Positions 17,798 to 26,929 of a stretch of 64,000 nucleotides of DNA are shown piece after piece (positions within the stretch are counted from its first letter, which is position 1; the number at the start of each line of letters is the position of its first letter). The notes under the pieces were generated by a model. That model did no database searches. It was given only the letters and a program-made list of their open reading frames with translations, and was not told where the DNA came from. The translations under genes and the position numbers were made by a program. The DNA is from Dehalobacterium formicoaceticum. GTDB taxonomy: Bacteria > Bacillota > Dehalobacteriia > Dehalobacteriales > Dehalobacteriaceae. The stretch is taken from positions 744,001-808,000 of the forward strand of contig NZ_CP022121.1 in NCBI RefSeq assembly GCF_002224645.1, written 5' to 3'.

Positions 17798-18882
17798 TAT
17801 TCTACCTCCTTTGATGCCGATTTTTTGGGGGAACTGATTATTTTAATATTATAATTGGTGAGCACCTGTCCCCCTAAAACAAAAAACAAAATTAAACCTT
17901 GGAGCATACTGACGGTGGCGGCAGGCATCCCAATCAGTTGAATGGCAAATCCCCCCACCAAAAGTCCCCCAAATAAAAAGGAAACCAAAGCTAAGGTTGC
18001 GGGATGGAGACGCGCCAGCCAGGCCACAATAATGGCCGTATAACCGTACCCGGGGCTTATGCCGTGCTGGAGGCGACCGGCGACACCGGAAACCTCTGCC
18101 ATGCCGGCGATTCCTGCTAAGCCGCCGCTTAAAAACAGCACCAGACAAATATTCTTCTTAATGTTCATACCGGCATAACGGGCGGCAGCAGGACTTTCTC
18201 CGATGACCCGCACTTCATAACCCCACTTGGTATGCTTGATTAAGATATAAATTACGATCGCCGCCCCAATAGCAAAAATTAAGCCCAGATGAATACGGGT
18301 TTCCCCCAGGGTGGGTAAAATGGCGGCAGGTACAAATTTAGGTGTCAAAGGAAAATTGAAGCCCGCCGGATCTTTCCAGGGACCGTAAATCAGATAATCT
18401 GCCCACAAGATCGCGATATAATTCATCAGTAAAGTGGTAATCGTTTCATTTACATTCATATAAGCCCGGGGGATGGCAGGCAGCAATGCCCATAGGGCGC
18501 CGGCCAGGAATCCCATGAAAAGCATGAAAGGAATCATCACCGGAGCGGGAAGCCCGGGAAAAGTAAGGGCAACCCAAGTGGCGGCAACAGCGCCCATATA
18601 GATTTGGCCCTCAGCCCCGATATTCCAAAGCTGCATGCGAAAGGCCAGAGATACGCCCAAACCAGCAAGCATCAGCGGTATTGCCTTAACGATGCTTTCC
18701 GTAATGCCGTAAGAGGAGCCAAAAGCACTTTTAAAAAGCATTCCATAAATTTCGACCGGATTACTACCGTTGATAACCAAAAATACTCCCCCTAATAGAA
18801 GGGCCAGGAATATGGAAAAGACAGGAACAGCAAACAACATCAAAGTTGAGGGAGCCAGTCTTTTTTCCAAAGTGATTTTCAT
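17797..18882 (-). CDS. nupP: Nucleoside ABC transporter permease (NupP-like)
   Basis: A 361-residue permease, the longer of the pair. The segment PLMLAGLGVSLAFRMQLWNI followed by GAEGQIYMGA is typical of NupP/YufP-type subunits. Its start overlaps the nupO stop by four bases (ATGA), and its stop overlaps the nupQ start. Together these show a single operon for uptake of purine nucleosides or related compounds. Confidence 0.9.
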   Translation of the reverse strand: MKITLEKRLAPSTLMLFAVPVFSIFLALLLGGVFLVINGSNPVEIYGMLFKSAFGSSYGITESIVKAIPLMLAGLGVSLAFRMQLWNIGAEGQIYMGAVAATWVALTFPGLPAPVMIPFMLFMGFLAGALWALLPAIPRAYMNVNETITTLLMNYIAILWADYLIYGPWKDPAGFNFPLTPKFVPAAILPTLGETRIHLGLIFAIGAAIVIYILIKHTKWGYEVRVIGESPAAARYAGMNIKKNICLVLFLSGGLAGIAGMAEVSGVAGRLQHGISPGYGYTAIIVAWLARLHPATLALVSFLFGGLLVGGFAIQLIGMPAATVSMLQGLILFFVLGGQVLTNYNIKIISSPKKSASKEVE

Positions 18883-20405
18883 GATATGATGTCCTCCTCA
18901 GGTGTGGGAACGCCTGTCATAAAGTAACCAAGCTTTTCCTTGGTTGTGGTTTCAGGAAACTCCTCCCCCATGATTTTTCCTTCATAGAGGACAATGATCC
19001 GGTCGGACAGGTTGATAATTTCATCCAGGTCTTCGGAAATGAGGAGTATCCCTACCCCCTCATTTCTTTGGGCCAGAAGTAAAGATCTCACTGATTCTGT
19101 GGCTCCGATATCCAGGCCCCTAACGGGGTAAACCGCGATCATCACCCTGGGATTCGTGGAAATTTCCCGCGCCAAAAGAAGCTTTTGCAGATTTCCCCCT
19201 GACATTAGCTTGACGGGGCTGTCCAATGCGGATAGCTTGATATTGAAATCTTCCACCATGGTTTTTGTTTCCCGGCGTACGGGCGCATAATTTAAAAATA
19301 AACCGGTCAGGGATTTATAATATTTTTTCAACATCACATTGTCCACGGCACCTAAATTAGGCACCAAACCCATCCCCAAGCGATCTTCCGGTACATGGGC
19401 AATGCCGGCTTTGATAAAATCACGGGGCAGCTTGCCGGTATAATCTTGTCCATCCAGCATGATTTTCCCTTGATAGATGCTGCGCAGGCCGGTGAGGACT
19501 TCGGCCAGTTCCCTTTGACCATTGCCGGCGACGCCGGCGACGCCGATGATTTCACCGCCGTTGATTTGTAAGGAAATATCTATAAGACCGGGCAGACCTT
19601 TATCATTTAAAGCCCGGATATTTTCCAATTTTATGATGGGAGTCGGCTCATGGCGCACTCTATGATTTCTGTCTTCCGGAATTTCGTGACCTACCATCAA
19701 CTGTGCCAGCTCTTCTTTGTTGGTATTATTTTTTTCCAAGGTGCTGATGGATTTGCCCCCGCGCAGCACTGTGACGCGATCGGCCATATCCATCACCTCT
19801 TGCATTTTATGGGTGATCACAATCACGGCCTTGCCGCCTGCTGTCATTTTTTTCAGGGTGGCAAAGAGATCGCGGGATTCCTGGGGGGTGAGCACCGCTG
19901 TAGGTTCATCGAGAATTAAAATATCTGAACCTCGGAAAAGACTTTTAACGATTTCCACACGTTGTTGTTCCCCTACAGATAATTGCCAAATCTTAGCCTG
20001 GGGATCCAGGGACAGGTTGTATTTTTGTGATATTTCCCGAATCGCCTGGATAATTTTCTTTTTATTTAACCAAAAAGATTTTGTGTCATAACCTAAAATC
20101 ACATTCTCTGCCACCGATAAGGATGCTACAAGACGAAAATGTTGATGAATCATTCCGATCCCAGCATCAATAGCATCTTTGGGAGATTTGAAGTGCATGG
20201 GCCTCCCTTTGATCATAATTTGGCCTGTATCAGCCTTGTAAAGACCTGTTAGAATGTTCATTAGAGTGCTTTTTCCGGCTCCGTTTTCCCCTAAAAGAGC
20301 ATGAATTTCTCCGGCTCTGATCTCCAAATTGACATTTTCGTTGGCGATGACACCGGGAAATTTTTTTGTGATACCTTCCATTTTAACCAGGATCGGGTGT
20401 GCCAT
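18879..20405 (-). CDS. nupO: Nucleoside ABC transporter ATP-binding protein (NupO-like)
   Basis: A 508-residue protein with two tandem ABC domains. Domain 1 (residues about 5-240) has Walker A GENGAGKST, signature LSVGEQQRV and Walker B LILDEPTAVL. Domain 2 (about 260-500) has a degenerate Walker A (GVAGNGQREL) and IAVYPVRGLD in place of a DE Walker B, as is usual for the sugar/nucleoside class. It energises the NupP-NupQ channel. It starts 69 bases after the substrate-binding protein, across a perfect stem-loop that may adjust relative expression. Confidence 0.92.
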   Translation of the reverse strand: MAHPILVKMEGITKKFPGVIANENVNLEIRAGEIHALLGENGAGKSTLMNILTGLYKADTGQIMIKGRPMHFKSPKDAIDAGIGMIHQHFRLVASLSVAENVILGYDTKSFWLNKKKIIQAIREISQKYNLSLDPQAKIWQLSVGEQQRVEIVKSLFRGSDILILDEPTAVLTPQESRDLFATLKKMTAGGKAVIVITHKMQEVMDMADRVTVLRGGKSISTLEKNNTNKEELAQLMVGHEIPEDRNHRVRHEPTPIIKLENIRALNDKGLPGLIDISLQINGGEIIGVAGVAGNGQRELAEVLTGLRSIYQGKIMLDGQDYTGKLPRDFIKAGIAHVPEDRLGMGLVPNLGAVDNVMLKKYYKSLTGLFLNYAPVRRETKTMVEDFNIKLSALDSPVKLMSGGNLQKLLLAREISTNPRVMIAVYPVRGLDIGATESVRSLLLAQRNEGVGILLISEDLDEIINLSDRIIVLYEGKIMGEEFPETTTKEKLGYFMTGVPTPEEDIIS

Positions 20406-20429
20406 GTTTATCCCCCTAAAATAAATTGA

Positions 20430-20454
20430 TGGCTGCCGGTAGCACCGGCAGCCA
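20430..20454 (-). other. Intercistronic stem-loop between bmp and nupO
   Basis: TGGCTGCCGGT and ACCGGCAGCCA pair perfectly over 11 bases around a three-base loop, with no T tract on the minus strand afterwards. Such hairpins commonly protect the upstream message of an abundant binding protein. That role is inferred. Confidence 0.6.
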
Positions 20455-20474
20455 AAAATACCAGATCATCCAGA

Positions 20475-21593
20475 TTATTTCGGGCTGCCTTCAACACCTT
20501 GGACAAACCAATCCATATTTAAGATTTCGTCGTCTGTCATTGTGGTTCCTGCAGGAACTTTATCAGCCCCGGTTTGATCCTTGATCGGTCCGGTAAAAAT
20601 ATTTAATTCCCCGGAAAGAATCCGTCCCTTTTCAGTTTCAATGAGCTGCTTCACATCCTCAGGCACAAAATCGGCAATGGGCGCCAGATCAACAACGCCA
20701 TCGGACATGGGACCCCAGTATTTTTCAGACTTCCAGGTTCCGTCTTGTACAGCTTTGACCGTTTTTACATAATAAGGACCCCAGTTCCATATGGGACCCG
20801 TGATAACTGCTTTAGGTGCAAACTTGGACATATCACTGTTGTAGCTGATGCCATAGGCTCCGCCTTCTTCAGCAGCCTGCATGGGCCCGGGTGTATCCTG
20901 ATGCTGAGCAATGACATCTGCTCCGTCTTGAAGCAAACTCGTTCCGGCATCTTTTTCTTTTGGCGGATCAAACCAGGTGTTGGTCCAAACTACTTTGACC
21001 TTCACATCCGGGTTCACGGACCGAGCGCCCATGGTAAAGGCATTGATCCCACGGATACATTCAGGGATTTGATGGGCGGCAACGTAACCGATAATGTTGG
21101 TTTTGGTCATCTTTCCGGCCGCAATGCCGGAGAGGTAGCGAGGTTGTTCGATTTGTCCAAAATAAGTGCCGACATTTTCTGCTGTTTTATAACCTGAACA
21201 ATGGAGAAAAACCACATCTTTGTTTTCTTCGGCCACTTTAATCACACTATCCATGTAACCAAAGCTGGTGGCGAAAATGATTTTACAGCCTTGATCGATT
21301 AATTGATTCAATACCCGCTCGGTATCGGCAGCATTTTCCGGTACATTTTCCACCTTGATTAATTCAACACTGTCCTCCAACTCTTTTTTCATGAATTCTG
21401 CCCCCAGATCATGGGCATAGGTATAACCGGCATCTCCGATGGGACCGACATAAATGAAGCCGACTTTCATAGGTTCATCACCGCTGGCAGGATCATTAGG
21501 CGTTTTTGCATCTTGATTGCCGCAACCGATGGTTAATGAAACAATTGAGACCAATAGCAAAAGCAAAAGGAAATATTTTTTCATGGATTTCAT
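20475..21593 (-). CDS. BMP-family nucleoside-binding lipoprotein
   Basis: A 372-residue substrate-binding protein. The signal peptide ends in a lipobox (SLTIGC, with the cysteine at about residue 24). The mature part is a Bmp/Med domain: VGFIYVGPIGDAGYTYAHDLG, then FATSFGYMDSVIKVAEE and DVIAQHQDTPGPMQAAEE. BMP proteins bind purine nucleosides and deliver them to the Nup ABC transporter, encoded immediately downstream. It is the first gene of the five-gene operon ending with xpt. The start has an AGGAGG site nine bases upstream. Confidence 0.92.
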   Translation of the reverse strand: MKSMKKYFLLLLLLVSIVSLTIGCGNQDAKTPNDPASGDEPMKVGFIYVGPIGDAGYTYAHDLGAEFMKKELEDSVELIKVENVPENAADTERVLNQLIDQGCKIIFATSFGYMDSVIKVAEENKDVVFLHCSGYKTAENVGTYFGQIEQPRYLSGIAAGKMTKTNIIGYVAAHQIPECIRGINAFTMGARSVNPDVKVKVVWTNTWFDPPKEKDAGTSLLQDGADVIAQHQDTPGPMQAAEEGGAYGISYNSDMSKFAPKAVITGPIWNWGPYYVKTVKAVQDGTWKSEKYWGPMSDGVVDLAPIADFVPEDVKQLIETEKGRILSGELNIFTGPIKDQTGADKVPAGTTMTDDEILNMDWFVQGVEGSPK

Positions 21594-21674
21594 TAATCAT
21601 TACCTCCTAAACAGATATTTTTTGATCTAAATACAGAGCATGCTTCCCTCCTTAACAGTTTATTAACATTTCTT

Positions 21675-21705
21675 ATCATAGGGAAAATTCCATATGCTCT
21701 GTCAA
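21675..21705 (-). promoter_or_regulatory. Probable promoter of the bmp-nup-xpt operon
   Basis: On the minus strand TTGACA (21700-21705) precedes TATGAT (21675-21680) with a 19-base spacer, slightly long. It lies about 80 bases upstream of the lipoprotein start and directly downstream of the PurR box pair. Confidence 0.5.
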
Positions 21706-21713
21706 AATCCTGC

Positions 21714-21758
21714 AAAATACGAATATTTTTTAATAAAAACGGTTAATGTTCGAAAAAC
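21714..21758 (-). promoter_or_regulatory. PurR box pair (PurBoxes)
   Basis: Two inverted 14-base boxes with a CGAA core, AAAATACGAATATT (21714-21727) and, on the opposite strand, GTTTTTCGAACATT (21745-21758), are separated by 17 bases. The Gram-positive PurR operator consists of two inverted A(W)3CCGAACWWT-like boxes 16-17 bases apart, so both sequence and spacing fit. Regulation of purine uptake by PurR and PRPP is inferred from this match. Confidence 0.6.
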
Positions 21759-21855
21759 GAAGGGGGAGATGATTATATTCCGCAAAAATCGACAAATTCA
21801 ATCAAATGGCAAGAAAAATTATATCATATATGAATGGATTTGAAAAATCTTTGTA

Positions 21856-21897
21856 AAAATAAAAAGCTCCTGTTACCAAATGTTTGGCCGGAGCTAT
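21856..21897 (-). terminator. Terminator of the PAP2 gene
   Basis: On the minus strand AGCTCC and GGAGCT flank an inner CCAAA/TTTGG stem, followed by TTTTTATTTTT. It sits 27 bases past the stop of the PAP2 phosphatase gene. Confidence 0.75.
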
Positions 21898-21923
21898 TTG
21901 AGACATAAAGGATAGAAAAAAGA

Positions 21924-22421
21924 TTAAAAGCAGACGATAGCAGCTGAGGCCGATCCCAGAATAGCACCAATCAGGACGTCTGAGGGGTAATGCAATCCTA
22001 AATAAATGCGGGAAATCCCGATTACTAAGGACAAAGGCAGAGCAATTGGTGCAAATACAGGGAAACTAACGGCCAAAACTGTCGTTAAGGAAAAGGTTGC
22101 TGCCGTATGGCCGGAAGGGAATGAATAATCCTTCAAAATCAAATTCTTCCAGATATTTGTCTGGGGAATTGTGAGAAAGGGTCTCGGCCGAGGCAAGAAT
22201 TTTTTTGCTGCCTGCACTACGATTTGACTGCTTCCCATAGCTAAAAGAACCTCTTTCCCCAGGGAATGAAAGGACATGAGTAAGGTGAGACAAATCAAAA
22301 CAGAAGCTTTTAGGCCGCCTAAATGGGTCATTTTGGGCATGATTTTGTCCAGAAACGAGCATTGCCATCTTTTGTTAATATAACAGAAAAGGTGCATATC
22401 CCAATTCAGTATTTTGTGCAT
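21924..22421 (-). CDS. PAP2-superfamily membrane phosphatase (BcrC/undecaprenyl-diphosphatase-like)
   Basis: A 165-residue integral membrane phosphatase. All three PAP2 motifs are present: KKFLPRPRP, PSGHTAATFS and SRIYLGLHYPSDVLIG, with catalytic histidines in the last two. The small size and helix layout fit BcrC-like undecaprenyl-diphosphate phosphatases that recycle the lipid carrier of cell-wall synthesis, but other lipid phosphates are possible substrates. It is monocistronic, with its own terminator. Confidence 0.85.
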   Translation of the reverse strand: MHKILNWDMHLFCYINKRWQCSFLDKIMPKMTHLGGLKASVLICLTLLMSFHSLGKEVLLAMGSSQIVVQAAKKFLPRPRPFLTIPQTNIWKNLILKDYSFPSGHTAATFSLTTVLAVSFPVFAPIALPLSLVIGISRIYLGLHYPSDVLIGAILGSASAAIVCF

Positions 22422-22578
22422 TTGCCACCATCCTTATCATAGATGGTATCATCATATCATAAACCATGCCCCGCGTGAAGTATTAAAAAAGGAAATTTTG
22501 AAACTGCAGAAAAGTTCGGTATGAGAAATATTAAACCATGGTATAATTTAGCGGTATTGAAAAAGGAGGTTGGAATCC

Positions 22579-23664
22579 ATGGCAGATCAGGAATTACGGA
22601 AAATAATAAGAGAACAAGGGACCCTCACTTTTGCATCTTTTATGGAGTTGGTGCTCTATCATCCAGAATATGGCTATTATAATTCGGAAAAACCCATCCT
22701 GGGTAAAGAAGGAGATTTCTATACCAGCGTTCATGTCAGTTCTCTCTTTGGGGAAATGATCGCGGAACAATTGGCGGAAATGGCGGTACTTCTGGAAGGA
22801 CCGGTTTTTTCATTGGCAGAGTTTGGAGCCGGTAAAGGATTTTTAGCCTATGATATTTTAAAAACATTGCAGATAAAATACCCAACGCTCTTTGCCCGGA
22901 CCGTTTATTATATCGTTGAAGCAAGCAGTAGTTTAAAAAAGGAACAATACAGAAGACTTACGGATTTCCAGCCGCAAGTGCGCTGGGTGGATGGCCTGGA
23001 CGAGGTGGAGAAGCCTTTCCGGGGCTGTGTCCTTTCCAATGAATTGGTGGATGCTTTTCCCGTGCACCGGGTAAAATATTTGGAGGATCAATTGAAAGAA
23101 ATTTATGTGCGGGAGGAAGAGGGCATCTTAATAGAAGTGGCAGATGTGCCCTCGACACCTTTATTAGAAGCTTATTTTGATGATTTGAACATCACTCTAT
23201 CAGAAGGTCAAGTGGGTGAGGTAAATCTGGCTGCCCGGGATTGGCTCCAAAGTATCGGCAATAATCTGGATCAGGGGTTTGTTCTCACCATTGATTATGG
23301 TTATGAGGCTTCTCTTTTATACCATTCCTGCCGCAGGGATGGTACCCTTATGTGTTATTACCGGCATCAGACGGAAGAAAATCCATATCTGCGCTTGGGG
23401 GAGCAGGATATGACCGCTCATGTAAATTTTTCTGCTTTGAAAAAGTGGGGTGAGGAAAATGGCCTTTTGACAACGGGTTTTACCAATCAAATGCATTTTC
23501 TCTTTAATTTAGGTCTGGCAGAGGCATTGTCAAAAGAACCTCAAAAAGCTTATGCTGCTCAACAGTTAGTGAATCCGGAAGGTATGGGAGGAATCTTTAA
23601 GGTGCTGATTCAACATAAAAACCTGGTTGATCCCCAGTTGAAAGGGTTGAAAGAAAACAGGTAA
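22579..23664 (+). CDS. MidA/NDUFAF7-family SAM-dependent methyltransferase
   Basis: A 361-residue protein of the COG1565 (DUF185) family, relatives of mitochondrial NDUFAF7 that methylate an arginine of complex I. The N-terminal FASFMELVLYHPEYGYY and GDFYTSVHVSSLFGEM motifs and the SAM site SLAEFGAGKGFLAYDIL are clear, as is SNELVDAFPVHRV. A TTG nine bases earlier overlaps the AAAGGAGGT site, so ATG 22579 is the start. The bacterial substrate is unknown, and no NADH dehydrogenase genes are nearby. Confidence 0.88.
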   Translation: MADQELRKIIREQGTLTFASFMELVLYHPEYGYYNSEKPILGKEGDFYTSVHVSSLFGEMIAEQLAEMAVLLEGPVFSLAEFGAGKGFLAYDILKTLQIKYPTLFARTVYYIVEASSSLKKEQYRRLTDFQPQVRWVDGLDEVEKPFRGCVLSNELVDAFPVHRVKYLEDQLKEIYVREEEGILIEVADVPSTPLLEAYFDDLNITLSEGQVGEVNLAARDWLQSIGNNLDQGFVLTIDYGYEASLLYHSCRRDGTLMCYYRHQTEENPYLRLGEQDMTAHVNFSALKKWGEENGLLTTGFTNQMHFLFNLGLAEALSKEPQKAYAAQQLVNPEGMGGIFKVLIQHKNLVDPQLKGLKENR

Positions 23665-23742
23665 GCTTTGATATTACCATAAAATACAACTTCTAAAATA
23701 CGCCGTGCCGACTAAAAATAGTATGGGGAAGGAGGGTTCTTA

Positions 23743-25233
23743 ATGCCCCATACCATAAAATGGTTGTCATGGTGTGCAGATACTTTTGAGCGGGCGGGCG
23801 GCCTTAATCAACCAATTTTAATGTATTTAACTGCTCCTTGGTGCCATTGGTGCAGCATTATGGAAACAACCACTTTTCAGGATGATCAGGTACAGCAATG
23901 GCTGAAGCATAAATTTGTTTGCATGAGGGTAAATGTAGATCAATATCCCCATGTGGCTGATCGGTATCATTTCGGAGGATATCCCAGTGTGATCATATTG
24001 ACAGCTGAAGGTGAGATTCTCCAGGGGGAGAACTATTTATCCGGCAGGGAAATGATCAGTTTCCTGGAAGAGAGTTTCAGGAAACATGGGAAACATGCCT
24101 GCCATAACAGCAGCCGATTTCATGCTCAAGCAAACGCCCTTCAAGATAAACATCAAGGAAGGGACGAAGCAGATAGAACATTAGCCATACAACCGTCTCT
24201 CTCCTTAAGAAAAATTAATCAAATCCTTGATCGTTCTTATGACCAGGAATTTGGGGGCTTTTTTATTGATGATGGGGAAATCAAATTTCCGCTGCCGGAA
24301 ATATATGACTATTTGTTGTCTTTTGGGATGGGATATTCCAATGCTCAGGAAGTAATGATGGTGCGGAAAACCTTGGATCAGATGTTAGCGGGGGAGCTTT
24401 ACGACCGGGAAAATGGGGGCTTCTTTCGCTTTTGTGAACGTAAAGACTGGACCCATGCCCATCAGGAAAAATTATTGGAGAGCAATGCCGGCCTGTTAAG
24501 CTGTTATTTGAAAGCTATAGATATTTATGGATGGGAATCATATAAAGGAGCTGTTTTTCAGACACTCAATTATTTGATGACAGATTTTTGGGATGAGGAA
24601 ACAGGGTTATTCGGTGGGAGCCGAAGGGAAAATCATCTGGATAGAATTCCCTATACCAATTGGAATAGTCTTATGGCATCTGTTTTGATTCGTGCCGGCC
24701 GAATCTTTAATTATCCCCGTTATTTAAAGCTGGGACTTCAGGTATTGGATTTACTATGGACGAGATGCTATCGTTTTGGTCAGGGCATGAGTCATTTTTG
24801 TGCACCGGAAACCTCTGCCCCAGCCTTACTCACTGATCAAACCCAATATATGCTTGCTCTGCTGGATGCCTATCAATATACAGGAGAAAAGACGTATCTT
24901 AAACGGGCCGGATTATTAATGGGACAGATGGAGGAAAACTACCGGATGCCGGCGGGTAATTATGGGGACATTCCCATTATTGATTCCAAGCCGGGGTATT
25001 TAAAGATTCCCTTGATCCCTTTTATGGAAAATATGGATGTGGTATTGCTCTTTATGCGCTTGGCTCATTTGACTGAAATTGACTTGTATAAGGTTAGGGG
25101 CGAAAACTTACTGCACATTCTAGGACCAATGCATCATGACAATCCCATTTTTGTCGCCAAATATGGATTAGGGCTTTTAGAATTGGGGAGATTTAATGCA
25201 GATCAAAATCTAATTGATGTTTGTGAGCATTAA
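23743..25233 (+). CDS. Thioredoxin-fold protein of the YyaL/SSP411 (DUF255) type, short form
   Basis: A 496-residue protein. Residues 20-120 form a thioredoxin-like domain with WCHWC (C34, C37), the DUF255-type active site (CHWC). The remaining 370 residues resemble the alpha-helical (six-hairpin) C-terminal region of YyaL-type proteins (for example YDQEFGGFFIDDGEIKFPLP). It is about 180 residues shorter than typical YyaL and lacks the family's usual N-terminal SPYLLQHA motif, so it is a divergent member. AGGAGG precedes the ATG. The function is unassigned; a redox or sugar-related role has been suggested for the family but is not proven. Confidence 0.75.
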   Translation: MPHTIKWLSWCADTFERAGGLNQPILMYLTAPWCHWCSIMETTTFQDDQVQQWLKHKFVCMRVNVDQYPHVADRYHFGGYPSVIILTAEGEILQGENYLSGREMISFLEESFRKHGKHACHNSSRFHAQANALQDKHQGRDEADRTLAIQPSLSLRKINQILDRSYDQEFGGFFIDDGEIKFPLPEIYDYLLSFGMGYSNAQEVMMVRKTLDQMLAGELYDRENGGFFRFCERKDWTHAHQEKLLESNAGLLSCYLKAIDIYGWESYKGAVFQTLNYLMTDFWDEETGLFGGSRRENHLDRIPYTNWNSLMASVLIRAGRIFNYPRYLKLGLQVLDLLWTRCYRFGQGMSHFCAPETSAPALLTDQTQYMLALLDAYQYTGEKTYLKRAGLLMGQMEENYRMPAGNYGDIPIIDSKPGYLKIPLIPFMENMDVVLLFMRLAHLTEIDLYKVRGENLLHILGPMHHDNPIFVAKYGLGLLELGRFNADQNLIDVCEH

Positions 25234-25258
25234 GATATCAAGAAAGGGGTGAAGGGAT

Positions 25259-26185
25259 ATTCGAAAACAATTATGTTTACTCATGCTTTTCTGCTGTATT
25301 TTTTTTCAAGGTTCCCTACCTTCCGTAGCCTGCACGGACAATTTATCTTGTCCGGAACTGAAGCACACGGAACCGGTTCAGTCCGGCGCACATATTTTGG
25401 AGCTGCAGGATTTGCTCCAAAAGGCGGGGTTCTATTCAGGAAAGATAGATGGGAGCTATGGTCCCCGTACAGAAGAAGGCGTGCGCCATTTTCAAGAACA
25501 GCAGGGATTAGACGCCAACGGCGTAGTAGGTCACAATACATGGGATGCATTGGCTTTATTGTATGAGCAAGTCATCGCAACAAAAAAAGAAAAGGAAGGT
25601 CCCAAAGGTGTGGTGACGATTAAGGTGGATCTGAATACCCATCAACTCCACATCTTAGATGACGGACAGGTCTTTAAAACTTATCCTATTGCCATCGGCA
25701 AGTCAAAAACACCCAGCCCGGTGGGGGAATACAAAATCATCCATAAAGCCCTCAATTGGGGAACAGGATTTGGTACCAGATGGATGGGGCTTAATGTACC
25801 CTGGGGGATTTACGGCATCCACGGGACCAATAAACCGGGGTCTATTGGACAGGCTGCTTCCCATGGCTGCTTTCGCATGTTTAATCGGGATGTGGAAGAG
25901 ATTTATCCCTGGATTCCTATGGGGACAAGAGTGATCGTGACCGGCTACACTCCTGATTTTCGGGGCTTTAAGCGCCCATTGAAAGTCAAATCAACAGGTC
26001 AGGATGTAGCCATACTTCAATATCGTTTGCAGGAACTGGGGTTTCAGATGGATTATGCTGACGGACGGTACGGTAACGCTACGGAATTAGCCGTCAAGCT
26101 TTTTGAAGCTTATCATATGATGCAGGTGGACGGGGAGGCCGATATGGAGATGTTGGGGCGATTGAATCGCTATTTCCCTGAATAA
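25259..26185 (+). CDS. Secreted L,D-transpeptidase with two peptidoglycan-binding domains
   Basis: An exported cell-wall enzyme. Order: signal peptide, peptidoglycan-binding domain (LQDLLQKAGFYSGKIDGSYG), YkuD domain with H and C in YGIHGTNKP and ASHGCFRM, and a second binding-type repeat (AILQYRLQELGFQMDYADG). The first ATG in frame (25283) has no ribosome site and would give a signal peptide without basic residues. An ATT at 25259 has GGGG/AAGGG just upstream and adds RKQLCLLM, a proper basic signal start, so ATT initiation is proposed. With 25283 the protein is 300 residues, with 25259 it is 308. Confidence 0.85.
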   Translation: MRKQLCLLMLFCCIFFQGSLPSVACTDNLSCPELKHTEPVQSGAHILELQDLLQKAGFYSGKIDGSYGPRTEEGVRHFQEQQGLDANGVVGHNTWDALALLYEQVIATKKEKEGPKGVVTIKVDLNTHQLHILDDGQVFKTYPIAIGKSKTPSPVGEYKIIHKALNWGTGFGTRWMGLNVPWGIYGIHGTNKPGSIGQAASHGCFRMFNRDVEEIYPWIPMGTRVIVTGYTPDFRGFKRPLKVKSTGQDVAILQYRLQELGFQMDYADGRYGNATELAVKLFEAYHMMQVDGEADMEMLGRLNRYFPE

Positions 26186-26187
26186 TT

Positions 26188-26203
26188 GTGAATTCGTTCA
26201 GCT
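26188..26203 (+). repeat. Dispersed end motif GTGAATTCGTTCAGCT
   Basis: The 16-base sequence is the reverse complement of the end of the three-hairpin element at 10524-10621 (one mismatch). It lies two bases after the stop of the L,D-transpeptidase gene, again in the gene's sense direction. Confidence 0.5.
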
Positions 26204-26205
26204 AA

Positions 26206-26252
26206 TAAAAAAGCACCTGATTTTCACTCTCCGGGAAAAAAAGGTGCTTTTT
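26206..26252. terminator. Bidirectional terminator between the L,D-transpeptidase and the CBS-ACT gene
   Basis: AAAAAGCACCT and AGGTGCTTTTT form an 11-base stem with a long loop, giving a T tract on either strand between two convergent genes. Confidence 0.8.
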
Positions 26253-26275
26253 AACTGGCTTTTATTAATTGATAA

Positions 26276-26929
26276 TTATTGGTAATCGTTATAGCTTTTG
26301 TAAGCAACAACCTTATAACCGCTTTCTTCCAGAGTTTTAATAATCGGTTCTCCATAAAAAGTGGTGAGTCGAATGACAAGAAAGGTTTTACCCTCTTCGC
26401 GGAAAACAGCCACCCGGGAAATGTTCGCACCGCTTTTTTGGATGAGCTGGGTAACATTAGCCAATACTCCAGGGTGATCTTCCACTTCAATATCGATGCG
26501 GGAGCCTTGTTCTCTCACCCCTAAAAGGTCAATAAAAGCGTCGAAAATATTTGTTTCTGTGATGATACCTACTAATTTATCCTGTTCCACAACGGGCAAG
26601 GCACCGATTTTATGTTCCCGCATTTTAATGGCTGCTTCTTCTACATAAGCATCAGGCTCAATGGTAATGACTTTTTGTTTTTTGGGGAGAGCATCTTTAA
26701 TTTTCATTTTTGCCAATAAATAATTGATTTCAAAAACACTGAGGGAGGTAGCGGGCGATGGGGATACCTCGCTTAAATCCCGATCCGTCACGATGCCAAC
26801 TAATTTATCATTCTCCAGTACAGGCAAACGACGGATATTATGTTTGCGCATTAATTCCAATGCATCGGCAATCGTTGTTTGTTTAGTGATTGTTACCGGT
26901 TCCTTGGTCATCTTTGAACGAACATGCAT
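26276..26929 (-). CDS. CBS-pair plus ACT domain protein (AcuB-like)
   Basis: A 217-residue cytosolic protein. Two CBS motifs come first (ALELMRKHNIRRLPVLENDK with GIVTDRDL, and AAIKMREHKIGALPVVEQDK with GIITETNIF), forming a Bateman module that usually binds adenine nucleotides. An ACT domain follows (IDIEVEDHPGVLANVTQLIQ). This order is that of Bacillus AcuB, linked to acetoin use, but no acetoin genes are present here. A ligand-sensing role is certain in kind and uncertain in target. AGGAGAGGG precedes the ATG. Confidence 0.85.
   Translation of the reverse strand: MHVRSKMTKEPVTITKQTTIADALELMRKHNIRRLPVLENDKLVGIVTDRDLSEVSPSPATSLSVFEINYLLAKMKIKDALPKKQKVITIEPDAYVEEAAIKMREHKIGALPVVEQDKLVGIITETNIFDAFIDLLGVREQGSRIDIEVEDHPGVLANVTQLIQKSGANISRVAVFREEGKTFLVIRLTTFYGEPIIKTLEESGYKVVAYKSYNDYQ

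Noticed and set aside
21594-21713. Guanine/xanthine riboswitch in the bmp operon leader
   Set aside because: None of the conserved purine-aptamer loops (TATA...GG and CTACC-type) are present; only a simple nested inverted repeat is seen.
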